In this document: positions 17,404 through 26,606 of the stretch, one piece after another
How positions within the stretch are numbered: the first letter of the stretch is position 1
Layout of the letters: every line of letters begins with the position of its first letter
DNA from: DAOLCO01 sp964612555
GTDB taxonomy: Bacteria; Bdellovibrionota_C; UBA2361; SZUA-149; DAOLCO01
Length of the DNA: 64,000 nt
Direction of reading: 5' to 3'
Assembly: GCA_964612555.1 (NCBI GenBank)
Contig: CAZTBW010000001.1
Span: 124,001 to 188,000, forward strand
Translations under genes and position numbers: made by a program
The notes under the pieces: generated by a model
What the model saw: the letters and a program-made list of their open reading frames with translations, nothing else
Database searches by the model: none
Told to the model about the DNA's origin: nothing

Positions 17404-18516
17404 ATGAAAATTTTTATGTTCTTGTTACTTATTCTGTCTTCAACACTTCTTTATGCAGATGATTGTCCTAAGGCTACTCAGGAACTGCAAACTCTTATTA
17501 GAAAAAGTAATTACGATGTTCAATCTCGAAAAAACAGTTTAAAAGAGATCGAGTCCTTATGCCCGACTCTTGTCGATGTGCAATATGAATTTGGGAGACT
17601 GTACTTGTCTTCGGAATCTTTTGAGGATGCGCTTGAACATTTCAAAAAAGCTGATTCATTAAAACCACGTCTTGAATATTTACTGGGAGTTGGAAAAAGT
17701 CTGACTTATCTTCAGAGACATGTTGAGGCTGAAAATGTCTTTAAGGATGCAATTGCAAAATACTCTTCACACTGGAAAGCAGTAGAAGGGCTTGGGGTAC
17801 TTTACCTTTTACTTGGAAGGTATCAGGAGTCTGAAGAACTTTTTAATCAGGCATTACAGGACGAATCTAATGCGGATTCCTTGTACTATAATCTGGGGGT
17901 TACTCTGGAAAAGCAGGGTAGGACAGATGAAGCAGTGGTTAGTTACAGAACCGCTCTTCTGAAAAACACCCGTCACAAGGAAGCGAGGGTTGCGCTGATA
18001 AAAAGGTATATTGATTATGGAAAAATGTCTGAGGCATCATCCTGGCTTGAAGAGGGGATTCTCTTTTTTCCCAGGGATACGGATATACTTTTATTGCAGA
18101 CTGAGTTATTAGAGCATAGAGGGGAGCTGGATTCTGCCATAGAGATTCTCGAACGAATATCCGATAAAAATTCGCTTTTGGTTCAGTCAAAAAAAGCGGT
18201 GTTGATGATAAAAAGTGCTAATGGTAATGAAGGTATCAAAACCCTTGAGAATCTTTATCAGGCAAACAAGAGTTCTCCCGATGTTGTAAGAGCATACACC
18301 TGGGGGCTTATTACGGTGAAAGAATTTGAAAAAGCCGATCATGTGTTACGAGTTGCTCTTCTTGAATTACCGGAAGACCCTGTTTTGTTAAACAACCTTG
18401 GAGTGCTTTTGGAAGAAACAGGGAAAATAGATGAAGCCAAGGATATATTTAGAAGGGCAGCGTTGTATAAACCTTATTCTGAAGTGATTCAGAATAACCA
18501 GGCAAGAGTTCAGTAA
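17404..18516 (+). CDS. Exported tetratricopeptide-repeat protein
   Basis: A 370-residue protein with a signal peptide (MKIFMFLLLILSSTLLYA, then cleavage before DDCP). The rest is helical and contains repeated TPR units, for example YYNLGVTLEKQGRTDEAVVS and LLNNLGVLLEETGKIDEAKD. Such proteins scaffold complexes in the periplasm or at the envelope. The position between an aminotransferase gene and aspS does not reveal the partner. The start is supported by the signal peptide and lies three bases after the previous stop. Confidence 0.85.
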   Translation: MKIFMFLLLILSSTLLYADDCPKATQELQTLIRKSNYDVQSRKNSLKEIESLCPTLVDVQYEFGRLYLSSESFEDALEHFKKADSLKPRLEYLLGVGKSLTYLQRHVEAENVFKDAIAKYSSHWKAVEGLGVLYLLLGRYQESEELFNQALQDESNADSLYYNLGVTLEKQGRTDEAVVSYRTALLKNTRHKEARVALIKRYIDYGKMSEASSWLEEGILFFPRDTDILLLQTELLEHRGELDSAIEILERISDKNSLLVQSKKAVLMIKSANGNEGIKTLENLYQANKSSPDVVRAYTWGLITVKEFEKADHVLRVALLELPEDPVLLNNLGVLLEETGKIDEAKDIFRRAALYKPYSEVIQNNQARVQ

Positions 18517-18532
18517 GTTTTCGGAGTGATGT

Positions 18533-20329
18533 ATGAATTTTTCAAACAGGTACAGGTCTCATTATTGTGCAGAAACAGCTGAGGCACAGATTGACTCTGA
18601 GGTGGTACTTAGTGGATGGGTACGTGGTCGAAGAGATCATGGAGGGCTTATCTTTATTGATCTTGGTGATTTTTCAGGTCAGGTACAGCTTGTATTTTCG
18701 CCCGATAAAAAAGATGTTTTTACATTAGCAGAATCGGTAAGAAGCGAATTTGTGTTGTGGGTGAAGGGAAAAGTCCGAAAAAGACCTGAAGGGAGTGAAA
18801 ACAAAGATCTAAGGACTGGACTCATTGAGATATACGTAGACTCTGTTCAGGTTCTTTCTCAATCAGACATTACCCCTTTTCAAATTAATGATTTTACTGA
18901 TGCAAAGGAAGATCTGCGTTTTAAGTACCGGTATCTTGATTTACGTCGTCCTGAGATACAGGAGATAATCCGGATGCGTCATCAAGTGTGCAAGGTAACA
19001 AGAGAGTACCTTGATTCACTTGATTTTTGTGAAATAGAAACTCCTATTTTAACAAAACCTACCCCTGAGGGTGCTCGTGATTTTCTTGTTCCTTCACGTC
19101 TTCAGCATGGGTATTTTTATGCACTTCCCCAGTCGCCACAATTATTCAAACAGGTGCTTATGTGTGCCGGCATGGACAGGTACTATCAAATAGTAAAATG
19201 CTTTAGAGATGAGGATTTCAGGGCAAATCGTCAGCCTGAGTTTACACAGGTTGATATTGAGATGTCCTTCATAGACGAGAGTGATATTCAGAAAATGGTT
19301 GAGGGGCTTGTGAGAACCATCTGGAAGCAGATAAAAGGGATTACACTTCCAGAATCCTTTCCTCATCTCAGTTATGATGAAGTCATGAAAACCTATGGTG
19401 TTGATGCACCTGATCTCAGATTTGATCTTCCTATCATTGAGGTGTCTTCCTTATTTAAAAACACCTCATCTGATATGTTAAAAGAGGCATTTGCCAGGGG
19501 AGGGGTTGCACGTGGTATCCTTTTAAAAGATGGGGCTAAGCTTTCACGTAAGGATCTTGATGAGTTGACTTCTTTTGTTGCAAGATATGGAGCCAAAGGG
19601 CTTGGCTGGTTTAAGCTTGAACAAAATGAATTGAAGGGACCTTTGGTAAAGTTTTTTTCAAGTGAGTTTTCCAAAGAGTTGCAGCAGCTGGTTTCTATTG
19701 CCGAAGGTGACATTTTCCTTTCTGTAGTAGGGGGTGAGTCCATGGTATGTGCTTCTTTAGGTGCCCTTCGGGTTGAGCTTGCAAAAAGGTATGATTTAAT
19801 AGACGACTCAAAATTATCCTTCTTATGGGTTGATTCCTTTCCTTTGTTTGATTTTGATCCTGAAACGGGTACCTGTATTTCTGTTCACCATCCCTTCACT
19901 TCGCCTGATTTCAGTTCTCAGGATGAGTGGGAAAAGCTTGACTCTGAACCGCTTTCCATTCGGGCAAGAGCATATGATCTGGTACTGAATGGTCAGGAGT
20001 TACTTGGAGGAAGTATTCGTATACACCAGGCTGAACTTCAGAAAAGGGTTTTTCAAAAACTTGGAATTGACCCTGAAGAGGCTGAAGCAAAGTTTGGGTT
20101 TCTTCTTGATGCGCTTTCTTTTGGTCCACCTCCTCATGGGGGCATTGCCATGGGGCTTGATCGTCTGGTTATGTTGCTTAGTGGTCAGGACTCCATCCGT
20201 GAAGTTATTGCATTCCCCAAGACCCAGCGCGGGGTGGACAGCATGGTAGGCGCCCCAAGCCCGGCACCTGTCCAGCAGCTCCTTGAGCTTGGTATTAAAG
20301 TTATACAAAACAACAATAATAAACCGTAG
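18533..20329 (+). CDS. aspS: Aspartyl-tRNA synthetase (bacterial type)
   Basis: A 598-residue class IIb synthetase. An N-terminal OB fold binds the anticodon (VLSGWVRGRRDHGGLIFIDL). Motif 2 is CFRDEDFRANRQPEFTQVD. A GAD insertion domain covers roughly residues 270-410. Motif 3 is GGIAMGLDRLVMLL near the end. The length and the GAD insert are typical of bacterial AspRS. A GGAG precedes the ATG (18524-18527). Whether it is discriminating or also charges tRNA-Asn is not decidable here; no gatCAB genes are in the window. Confidence 0.97.
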   Translation: MNFSNRYRSHYCAETAEAQIDSEVVLSGWVRGRRDHGGLIFIDLGDFSGQVQLVFSPDKKDVFTLAESVRSEFVLWVKGKVRKRPEGSENKDLRTGLIEIYVDSVQVLSQSDITPFQINDFTDAKEDLRFKYRYLDLRRPEIQEIIRMRHQVCKVTREYLDSLDFCEIETPILTKPTPEGARDFLVPSRLQHGYFYALPQSPQLFKQVLMCAGMDRYYQIVKCFRDEDFRANRQPEFTQVDIEMSFIDESDIQKMVEGLVRTIWKQIKGITLPESFPHLSYDEVMKTYGVDAPDLRFDLPIIEVSSLFKNTSSDMLKEAFARGGVARGILLKDGAKLSRKDLDELTSFVARYGAKGLGWFKLEQNELKGPLVKFFSSEFSKELQQLVSIAEGDIFLSVVGGESMVCASLGALRVELAKRYDLIDDSKLSFLWVDSFPLFDFDPETGTCISVHHPFTSPDFSSQDEWEKLDSEPLSIRARAYDLVLNGQELLGGSIRIHQAELQKRVFQKLGIDPEEAEAKFGFLLDALSFGPPPHGGIAMGLDRLVMLLSGQDSIREVIAFPKTQRGVDSMVGAPSPAPVQQLLELGIKVIQNNNNKP

Positions 20330-20755
20330 AAAATAGCCATTATTTAACCTTGAGTTTGTTGTAGGAGCAACCTCTCCTTACATATAACCTAATAATTTCA
20401 GGTATATAAATCTAAAAATGATGTTTTCAGATTATTGGTTTTTTACTTTACTTGTAGATGATTTTAGTATAGAATTGATCTTGGTTGATTGAGTGACTTA
20501 AGTATTGGATTTGTTTTTTCCTTCCTTATGAAGCTAAAGATGCATTCTGATAATTGGTCTTGTACGCTCGACCTTATATATGAACCAGATAAGTTAACAG
20601 CGTTGAGAGACATAGATTATCGAGTCTTAGAGTAGCTTCGGATTCTTCCTGAATTTCTCATTTTCCTATTTGGAAATTTGTGGAGTTTGCTTTCTTTATT
20701 TCCTTGATTCTTTTGTTTCTTTGCTCTGTAAGTAGATAATTAGGAGTGAAAGAAC
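20330..20755. other. Long intergenic / leader region upstream of the RRM gene
   Basis: No ORF with coding character and no recognisable RNA gene. A weak imperfect hairpin (about 20359-20381, TGTAGGAG...CTCCTTACA) follows aspS but has no T tract. The rest is AT-rich. The final 100 bases contain several pyrimidine-rich stretches and the ribosome-binding site AGGAG at 20742-20746. A long untranslated leader is plausible because genes for small RNA-binding and cold-shock proteins often have one; this is inference. Confidence 0.35.
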
Positions 20756-21088
20756 GTGAATATATACGTAGGTAATTTACCATTTACTGTTACTAATGAA
20801 GAACTGACTGCGCTATTTGCTCAGTACGGGCAAGTTACAAATGCCCGGGTAGTTCAGGACCAGCACAGTGGTAGATCAAAAGGATTCGGATTCGTAGAAA
20901 TGGATTCCGCTGAAGAGGCAAATAAAGCCATTGAGCAGCTTGATAATTCAGAGCTTAATGGTCGCCCGATCAAAGTAAATGAAGCAAGACCACGTGAGGA
21001 CAAGCCTCAGAGAAGTGGCGGTGGTGGAGGATATAACCGTAGCCGTAATGGTAACGGTGGTGGTGGAGGAAGAGGGAGCTACAGATAG
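20756..21088 (+). CDS. RRM-domain RNA-binding protein with Gly-rich tail
   Basis: A 110-residue protein starting at GTG with a well-placed AGGAG. It is a single RNA recognition motif: RNP2 is IYVGNL at residues 2-7 and RNP1 is KGFGFVEM near residue 42. The C-terminal 30 residues are rich in Gly and Arg. This is the bacterial Rbp family, small single-stranded-RNA binders often induced by cold. It stands alone, with a terminator hairpin directly downstream. RNA targets are unknown. Confidence 0.95.
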   Translation: MNIYVGNLPFTVTNEELTALFAQYGQVTNARVVQDQHSGRSKGFGFVEMDSAEEANKAIEQLDNSELNGRPIKVNEARPREDKPQRSGGGGGYNRSRNGNGGGGGRGSYR

Positions 21089-21107
21089 TTCTGTCTTCAC
21101 AAAAGTT

Positions 21108-21140
21108 CAGGGCACCCCAAGGTGCCCTGAATTAAAATTT
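21108..21140 (+). terminator. Rho-independent-like terminator after the RRM gene
   Basis: A perfect 9-bp stem CAGGGCACC (21108-21116) with GGTGCCCTG (21121-21129) and a CCAA loop, extendable by two A-T pairs. It is followed by the AT-rich ATTAAAATTT. It starts 19 bases after the RRM stop codon. Confidence 0.75.
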
Positions 21141-21160
21141 GTCCGTCAGTGACAAAAAAT

Positions 21161-21193
21161 AAAGACGCAAGGAGAAAAAACCGATGCGTCTTT
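21161..21193. terminator. Bidirectional terminator hairpin
   Basis: A perfect 9-bp stem AAAGACGCA (21161-21169) with TGCGTCTTT (21185-21193). On the minus strand it is followed by a T-rich stretch ending in TTTTTT, suited to end the leftward interrupted gene whose frame closes at 21222. On the plus strand TTTT follows. Confidence 0.65.
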
Positions 21194-21221
21194 TAAGGGC
21201 TCAGGAATCAATGGCTGCTCG

Positions 21222-21923
21222 CTACTTGTAAATTCTGAGGCAAGCGCGATTCCCTGTGACAACATCGGGGCATAGAAGTCCGAGATGTTCTTCTAGTCCC
21301 ATATAATCAATTAGCTTTATCCAGAATGCCTGAACGATAAGAACATCTTCTGGATTTTCCACAGAGAATTGGTTGCCAAAGTCATATTTACAGTAGATAG
21401 TGTAGAAAAATTTGCTACCATTTGCTATTGCCTCTATTATAGATTTTCCGAGTTCTCCCTCGGCAGCTTTTACTGCTTCCTCTTGTGCCTCATCAATCCT
21501 TTCAAGTAGTTTTTTCTACTCTGTCCAATCTCCTGTAAGCAGATCTACTAAGTCGCGAAAAGAACGGTGACCCTCGATTTCCTTCTCCCTTGCAAGTAAA
21601 AGTAAAGGGTGTTTAAGAATAAATTTTTCATATTTTGGGCACGTAACAAGAAGAATTCTCGCGTTTTCCGAAGTTGCTTCGCATATCGAAGAATACAAAC
21701 TGGTGTATTCTTCTTCGTCCATTTCCCTTGCATCCAGAACTACATAAGAGACATTGGGATTCATAAGATGGACCCCAACTTGGTATCTTTCGAAGCAGAC
21801 TTCAAAAGAAATGCTCCTTCTTTCAGCTTCTTTTCTAAATTCTGAGGTAAAGTCTTCATCTTCTGAAAAAACCAGAAAATCATAGACAAACAAACTATCG
21901 CCATACTTTATAGTATATGACAT
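21222..21923 (-). pseudogene. Hypothetical gene interrupted by one in-frame TAG
   Basis: ATG 21923 with AAAGGAAAG upstream opens a frame that runs 135 codons to a TAG at 21518-21516. The same frame then continues without another stop for 97 codons (KKLLERIDEAQEEAVKAAEG..., ...FGNQFSVENPEDVLIVQAFW) to TAG 21224-21222. The downstream part has ordinary protein composition and no plausible new start with a ribosome-binding site near its beginning. I do not recognise either half. The simplest reading is a nonsense mutation or base error in a 234-codon gene; stop readthrough is possible. A terminator hairpin follows at 21161-21193. Confidence 0.7.
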
Positions 21924-22119
21924 TATTCTTTCCTTTTTAAAGGAACCATGGTGAATCAACACCTGCAAACCTTATGCAGTAGCATCACCATTACTGAAAT
22001 ACTGTTCCTCAGGAATGGCGTGCTGATCAGATCTTCTGCTCAAAATAAAAAGGGTAAAGAAAGACTAAAGAATATAGAAAAACTAAGAAAAAGCAAATGA
22101 TGCCAAGGTGTCTGGGAAT

Positions 22120-22308
22120 TTAAATCCCTCTACCTATCTGTTTTTTCCAGCTGGAGGGCATGTCGGCAGCTCCGCGGGATTCAATGTAGAGTCTTTGATC
22201 TCTGTAGTCGGATGATTTTTTCTCCATGTGAAGGTAAGAAATCGCTCCAACGAGACCTATCAGAAGAAAGGTACCAAAAAAGAAGGCTTTGAAAAAACTG
22301 TCACCCAT
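22120..22308 (-). CDS. Small single-pass membrane protein, hypothetical
   Basis: A 62-residue frame with one N-terminal hydrophobic segment (FFKAFFFGTFLLIGLVGAI) and a charged C-terminal half. No family is recognised. A weak CAGGG lies about 10 bases before the ATG. The hydrophobic-then-polar layout is what a small inner-membrane protein would show, but coding evidence is modest. It is leftward, like its neighbours. Confidence 0.45.
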   Translation of the reverse strand: MGDSFFKAFFFGTFLLIGLVGAISYLHMEKKSSDYRDQRLYIESRGAADMPSSWKKQIGRGI

Positions 22309-22512
22309 AATTTAAACCCTGATTTTCAATATTTATCCCACTCAGAAACTATTCCGGGAAAATCCCAAAATCACTCCAGAATGAAAATAAGTGTCTGAAA
22401 ACTATGATTTTAATGACTCAAACTCAGGTGCCAGGCTCTTTTTTAGCTTAGCTAAAACTCGCAGAGTTCAGAAAATACAACCGTTCTGCCTCGCAGAGTT
22501 AAAATAACAGCA

Positions 22513-22713
22513 CTACGACTTAGGCTGTATCTTTTTACCGTAGGAAACTTCACCTTTATCAATTCTCAGCGAAAATCCACATTCAGGACTGGTACATGCC
22601 CAGGCTTTAAAGGTAACTGCTGAACCTTCCTGACCATAATCAGATAGAGGTATCAACACACCCTGACTGCACTTCATACATTTTGGATAAGAAGTAATAC
22701 CAAGCCCCTCCAT
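22513..22713 (-). CDS. Small zinc-ribbon protein, hypothetical
   Basis: A 66-residue protein with Cys pairs CMKC (near residue 12) and CTSPEC (near residue 40), the spacing of a zinc ribbon. A strong GAGGGGG lies seven bases before the ATG, which supports expression. The family and role are not recognised. It is the first leftward gene beyond ispE, whose start is 217 bases away in the opposite direction. Confidence 0.72.
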   Translation of the reverse strand: MEGLGITSYPKCMKCSQGVLIPLSDYGQEGSAVTFKAWACTSPECGFSLRIDKGEVSYGKKIQPKS

Positions 22714-22929
22714 AAATACCCCCTCAAGAATCTTAAAAACTGATTAGTAAAGAACAATAAAACAAAATATCAAAAGCAACTGCAAACTTAAGATGTTATA
22801 AATATATAAAAAGATTAATAATACTTCAATTAAATGATTTTTGTACATAAAAAAGTTAAATTGATTTTCTAAAACTTAAATGGATAAAAATCCAATTATT
22901 TCAATGTCTTAAATTTATTAAGTTTATAA

Positions 22930-23949
22930 ATGCACAGTTTCAGCTCTAAATGTCTGTCCAAGATTAATCTTGGATTAAAGGTTGGTCTAAAAAGTAAAAA
23001 GACAAAACTCCATCTTGTTGAAGGTGTTTTCGCGAGGTGTACTCTTTCTGATGATATTGATATTGATTTATCTGATGAGTTTCAAACTTTCGGGGACAGG
23101 GATGAATACAAAACCACAAGCACTGGAATTGATGGTATTCAGGTTTCCTTAAAGGTTGGGATTGGTGGTGAGCTTGAGCGCCAGTTGAAAACCTTACATT
23201 CATTTGAAAAGACCTTAGACGATCTTGCCTCATTGAATAATATAATTTTCAAGACCCTGGACGTATTCTATCGCAGAGTTAAATCTCTCCAAAATAAACC
23301 TCGTTCCATCCTCCTGACCATTAACAAGAATATACCTTTGGAGGCAGGTTTGGGTGGGGGTAGTGCTAATGCTGCCGAGTGTTTAAAAATACTTTGTAAA
23401 CATCATGGTATCACGGATAAAGAACTTTTAAGGGATTTATCTTTTCAGATCGGTAATGATGTATATCCTTGTCTCTACAATGAACCCCTGTATTTCAACG
23501 CTTTTGAGGTGATTTCAGCAAAAAGCACTCCACTCAATATAGACTGTGTTCTTGTTAAGCCTCCTTATGGTTCTTCTACCGGGGAAGCCTTCAAGTTACT
23601 TGATCGCCCCTTTTTTGAGGATACTCCGGATGACGTAAATCTTTCTTCCGGGAAAATTACAAATCAGTATTCACTTGAAGAACTGGAAGCTTTTCTTGAA
23701 GATGTCAGAGCTATGAAAGCAGTACTTCAAAATGATTTTCTAAAACCCGTAACTTCAGAATTGCCATTTCTCTCATCGATTCCGGGTACTTTAAATGAGA
23801 GTGGTGCGCAGATATCTTCAATGAGTGGAAGTGGTACAAGTTTCTTTGGAATATACAAAAGTAGCGAGATCGCCGATCAGGCATTTTGCTTACTACGCAG
23901 CTCTCTTGGAGATGACTGGTTTATAAGCAGGGAAAAAATTTCTGTTTGA
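22930..23949 (+). CDS. ispE: 4-diphosphocytidyl-2-C-methyl-D-erythritol kinase
   Basis: A 339-residue GHMP kinase of the non-mevalonate isoprenoid pathway. The N-terminus SKCLSKINLGLKVG fits IspE. The ATP loop is PLEAGLGGGSANAAECL near residue 138, and the third motif is MSGSGTSFFGIY. It is 40-50 residues longer than typical, with an inserted helical segment between residues 70 and 120. No ribosome-binding site is clear before ATG 22930. ispE next to prs, rplY and pth is a common bacterial arrangement and supports the call. Confidence 0.9.
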   Translation: MHSFSSKCLSKINLGLKVGLKSKKTKLHLVEGVFARCTLSDDIDIDLSDEFQTFGDRDEYKTTSTGIDGIQVSLKVGIGGELERQLKTLHSFEKTLDDLASLNNIIFKTLDVFYRRVKSLQNKPRSILLTINKNIPLEAGLGGGSANAAECLKILCKHHGITDKELLRDLSFQIGNDVYPCLYNEPLYFNAFEVISAKSTPLNIDCVLVKPPYGSSTGEAFKLLDRPFFEDTPDDVNLSSGKITNQYSLEELEAFLEDVRAMKAVLQNDFLKPVTSELPFLSSIPGTLNESGAQISSMSGSGTSFFGIYKSSEIADQAFCLLRSSLGDDWFISREKISV

Positions 23950-24050
23950 AATGCTTTTCTAAGGAGTTTATTAATGATAGAAGCTTCAAAATTATAGAAT
24001 TTATTCTTTTACCCGAGTTATTCTATATGTTATTATGTGCCTTGGTTTAA

Positions 24051-24123
24051 TGGGCGGTAGCCAAGCGGTAAGGCAGCGGGTTTTGGTCCCGCCATTTCGT
24101 AGGTTCGATCCCTACCCGCCCAG
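24051..24123 (+). tRNA. tRNA-Gln (UUG)
   Basis: A complete cloverleaf. The acceptor is TGGGCGG (24051-24057) with CCGCCCA (24116-24122), discriminator G at 24123. The anticodon stem GCGGG/CCCGC encloses a 7-base loop with TTG at 24083-24085. The T arm is GTAGG-TTCGATC-CCTAC. CCA is not encoded. It sits between ispE and prs, a frequent arrangement. Confidence 0.95.
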
Positions 24124-24155
24124 CTTCTTCATTTGTTTATGATTAGTAGGTCTCT

Positions 24156-25112
24156 ATGCGTGGTAAACTTTCAATAATAGCAGGGCGCTCTAACCCTCCA
24201 CTTGCGGCAGAGATAGCGAAATCTGCCGGTGTAGAGCTTACGGCATGTGATTTAAGACGCTTCAGTGATGGTGAGCTTGGGGTCGAAATAAATGACAACG
24301 TAAGAGGGCATGACGTATTTGTTATTGAGAGCACAAGTACTCCGGCAAATGATCATCTGATGGAACTTTTGATTCTCATGGATGCCTTGAGAAGAGCAAG
24401 TGCTGAAAGGATTACTGCGGTATTACCATACTTCGGGTATGCCCGTCAGGATAGAAAGACTAAACCTCGGGTGAGTATTACTGCAAAACTCGTGGCTGAT
24501 CTTATAGTCAGTGCGGGTGCGCACCGTGTGCTTACTATGGATCTTCATGCCGGGCAGGTTATGGGGTTTTTTAATGTACCGGTTGATAACCTGTACGCAC
24601 GACCGGTGTTACTGAACTATCTTAGAGAAAACCTGGCGAATGAAAAAATAACAATAGTATCTCCGGATGCAGGGGGTGTTGCCAGAGCTCGTGCATATGC
24701 AAAAAGGCTTGATTGCGGTCTTGCGATAATTGACAAAAGAAGAAGTGCCCCCAATGAAGTGGCTGAAATGAACGTGGTAGGGGACGTTAAAGGGACTGTC
24801 GCAATCATTATTGACGATATGATTGATACAGGTTCAACCATGATCAAAGCTGCTGATGCTCTGATGGAAAATGGAGCGACCAAAGTATATGCCCTGGCTA
24901 CGCATGCCGTTTTATCTGGTAGTGCCAAGGCAAGGATACCGGGCAGCAGTATTTCCAAATTGATTACCAGCGATACAATTTTCCACCAGGATTTATCAAA
25001 TCAGGACACTTCTGAGTGGATGGCTAGACTCTCAGTTGCACCTTTGTTTGGTGAAGCTATCAGAAGAATCCATGAAGATTCTTCGGTCAGCGTACTGTTC
25101 TCATCTCAATAA
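24156..25112 (+). CDS. prs: Ribose-phosphate pyrophosphokinase
   Basis: A 318-residue class I PRPP synthetase, converting ribose-5-phosphate and ATP to PRPP for nucleotide, His and Trp synthesis. Landmarks are the N-terminal GRSNPPLA, FSDGELGVEI, the flexible-loop region PYFGYARQDRK, MDLHAGQ and the PRPP loop IIDDMIDTGSTM near residue 222. Length is typical. It lies 32 bases after tRNA-Gln and 186 bases before rplY. Confidence 0.97.
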   Translation: MRGKLSIIAGRSNPPLAAEIAKSAGVELTACDLRRFSDGELGVEINDNVRGHDVFVIESTSTPANDHLMELLILMDALRRASAERITAVLPYFGYARQDRKTKPRVSITAKLVADLIVSAGAHRVLTMDLHAGQVMGFFNVPVDNLYARPVLLNYLRENLANEKITIVSPDAGGVARARAYAKRLDCGLAIIDKRRSAPNEVAEMNVVGDVKGTVAIIIDDMIDTGSTMIKAADALMENGATKVYALATHAVLSGSAKARIPGSSISKLITSDTIFHQDLSNQDTSEWMARLSVAPLFGEAIRRIHEDSSVSVLFSSQ

Positions 25113-25298
25113 CAGCAGTTTTCCTACGATAATAGTAACTTTTTATCAATATCACTCTTATTTGCCCAAATCTCTTGAGGATTTATTCTGATTCTGCTAT
25201 CAAACGCCTACTTAAGTGAGTGTTTATTCTCTTATCTGCCCTGGAGAGCAGCTTTTCTCCTATGAATTTTAATAAGTTAGAGTATTAATTGGTGATTT

Positions 25299-25901
25299 GT
25301 GGAAACTGTCGAGTTACGTATATCTGAAAGGTCCAGCGTCGGTTCAAGTAATGCCCGAAGAGAGAGAAGGGATGGGATGTTACCCGCTGTTGTGTATCAA
25401 CCCGGGAGCACTTCAGTTCCTTTTCTTCTAAGCAAGAAAGATTTTAGTATGGCTGCAAGGGGGAAGGCTCCCACGCAAGTATTCAAGCTCTTGTCTGAGG
25501 ATACCTTAAACAACACGCTCACTCTTGTTAAGTCTGTTCAAATTGAACCTCGTAAAGGTGATTTGCTTCACGTGGAGTTCCTCGCACTAAAGGAAGGACA
25601 GAAGGTCATAGTTGATGTACCGGTTGTTTTATCCGGCATTCCGGAGTGTGTACGTCTGAACACAGCAATAGTGAACCAGACTTCATATAAGGTTTCTCTA
25701 CTCTGTGCTACAAATTTTATCCCTGCTGAATTAACGCTTGATATCTCTGACATGAAAGCCGGTGAGTCGCTTACCGCAGGAGATATTACTCTGCCTGAGG
25801 GAACTGTTTTGAAAAGTCGTAGTGGAATGACAATAGTGTCCGCACTTATTGATCGTCGTGCTGTCGCGCAGGCGGAAGCGCAGGATGCTCAGAAGAGCTA
25901 G
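25299..25901 (+). CDS. rplY: 50S ribosomal protein bL25 (CTC/TL5 form)
   Basis: A 200-residue long-form bL25, which binds 5S rRNA. The N-terminal domain has RRERRDGMLPAVVYQPG and VEPRKGDLLHVEFL-like segments (observed IEPRKGDLLHVEFLAL). The C-terminal beta domain is of the CTC type (VPVVLSGIPECV, LTLDISDMKAGESL). The start is GTG 25299 with GGTGA just upstream. It is followed 33 bases later by pth, the usual neighbour. Confidence 0.94.
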   Translation: METVELRISERSSVGSSNARRERRDGMLPAVVYQPGSTSVPFLLSKKDFSMAARGKAPTQVFKLLSEDTLNNTLTLVKSVQIEPRKGDLLHVEFLALKEGQKVIVDVPVVLSGIPECVRLNTAIVNQTSYKVSLLCATNFIPAELTLDISDMKAGESLTAGDITLPEGTVLKSRSGMTIVSALIDRRAVAQAEAQDAQKS

Positions 25902-25934
25902 ATCACTGAAAGTCTGCTATGATGAAATTCAGGT

Positions 25935-26561
25935 GTGTATGTGCTTATAGCTGGACTCGGTAACCCGGGAGATAGATACAGAGGAACGAGGCATAATGCA
26001 GGTTTTAGGGCAGTTGATATTTTTGTCGCTGCTCATGGAGGACAGTGGAAGCTGAATAAAAACTTTTCTGTGGAGATGGCTGAGGTCTCTCTTTCCACGG
26101 GGAAAGGTAGTGTTAATATAAAAGTATTAAAACCACTTTTATATATGAACAAGAGTGGTAAGCCCCTTGGAGATGTTTTCAAGTACTATCATGAATTTTT
26201 CATGAATAATTTTGAAAAAACAGCTCTGAGAGATGAAGGTTATAAAGGTCTTCCCATAGTTGTGGTGTATGACGAGCTTGATTTTGAACCTCCTGTGGTG
26301 AGAATTAAAACGGGGGGGTCGGCAGGTGGACATAACGGGCTTTCTGATATTATCAGAGAGCTGAACAGGGACGATTTTTTAAGAATTAGAATAGGAATTG
26401 GTCATCCAAGGAATAGTGAGATACCCCAGATGTCAGTGTCAGACTGGGTACTTTTCGCTCCGAAAGATCAAGAGTTTGAAAAAGTTGAGAAGGGAGTATC
26501 ACAGGCGTCTTCAATTGCAGAGCAGTTACTGACACAGGGGATACACTCAATTTCATATTAG
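25935..26561 (+). CDS. pth: Peptidyl-tRNA hydrolase
   Basis: A 208-residue enzyme that recycles peptidyl-tRNA. The N-terminus LIAGLGNPGDRYRGTRHNAGF carries the catalytic His. Catalytic Asp lies in VVYDELDFEP near residue 118, and SAGGHNGLSDII follows. About 20 residues are inserted between residues 75 and 105 relative to the E. coli form. GTG 25935 is the likely start; a second GTG two codons on is possible. It lies between rplY and rpsF. Confidence 0.95.
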   Translation: MYVLIAGLGNPGDRYRGTRHNAGFRAVDIFVAAHGGQWKLNKNFSVEMAEVSLSTGKGSVNIKVLKPLLYMNKSGKPLGDVFKYYHEFFMNNFEKTALRDEGYKGLPIVVVYDELDFEPPVVRIKTGGSAGGHNGLSDIIRELNRDDFLRIRIGIGHPRNSEIPQMSVSDWVLFAPKDQEFEKVEKGVSQASSIAEQLLTQGIHSISY

Positions 26562-26606
26562 TAATTTTATAAAAAACAAGATAACGCTAAGGTATCAGGT
26601 GAATGT

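Noticed and set aside
21516..21518. TAG read as pyrrolysine
   Set aside because: No pylT, pylS or methylamine methyltransferase gene is visible, and many genes here could end in TAG (both stops of this frame are TAG). Mutation is the simpler explanation.
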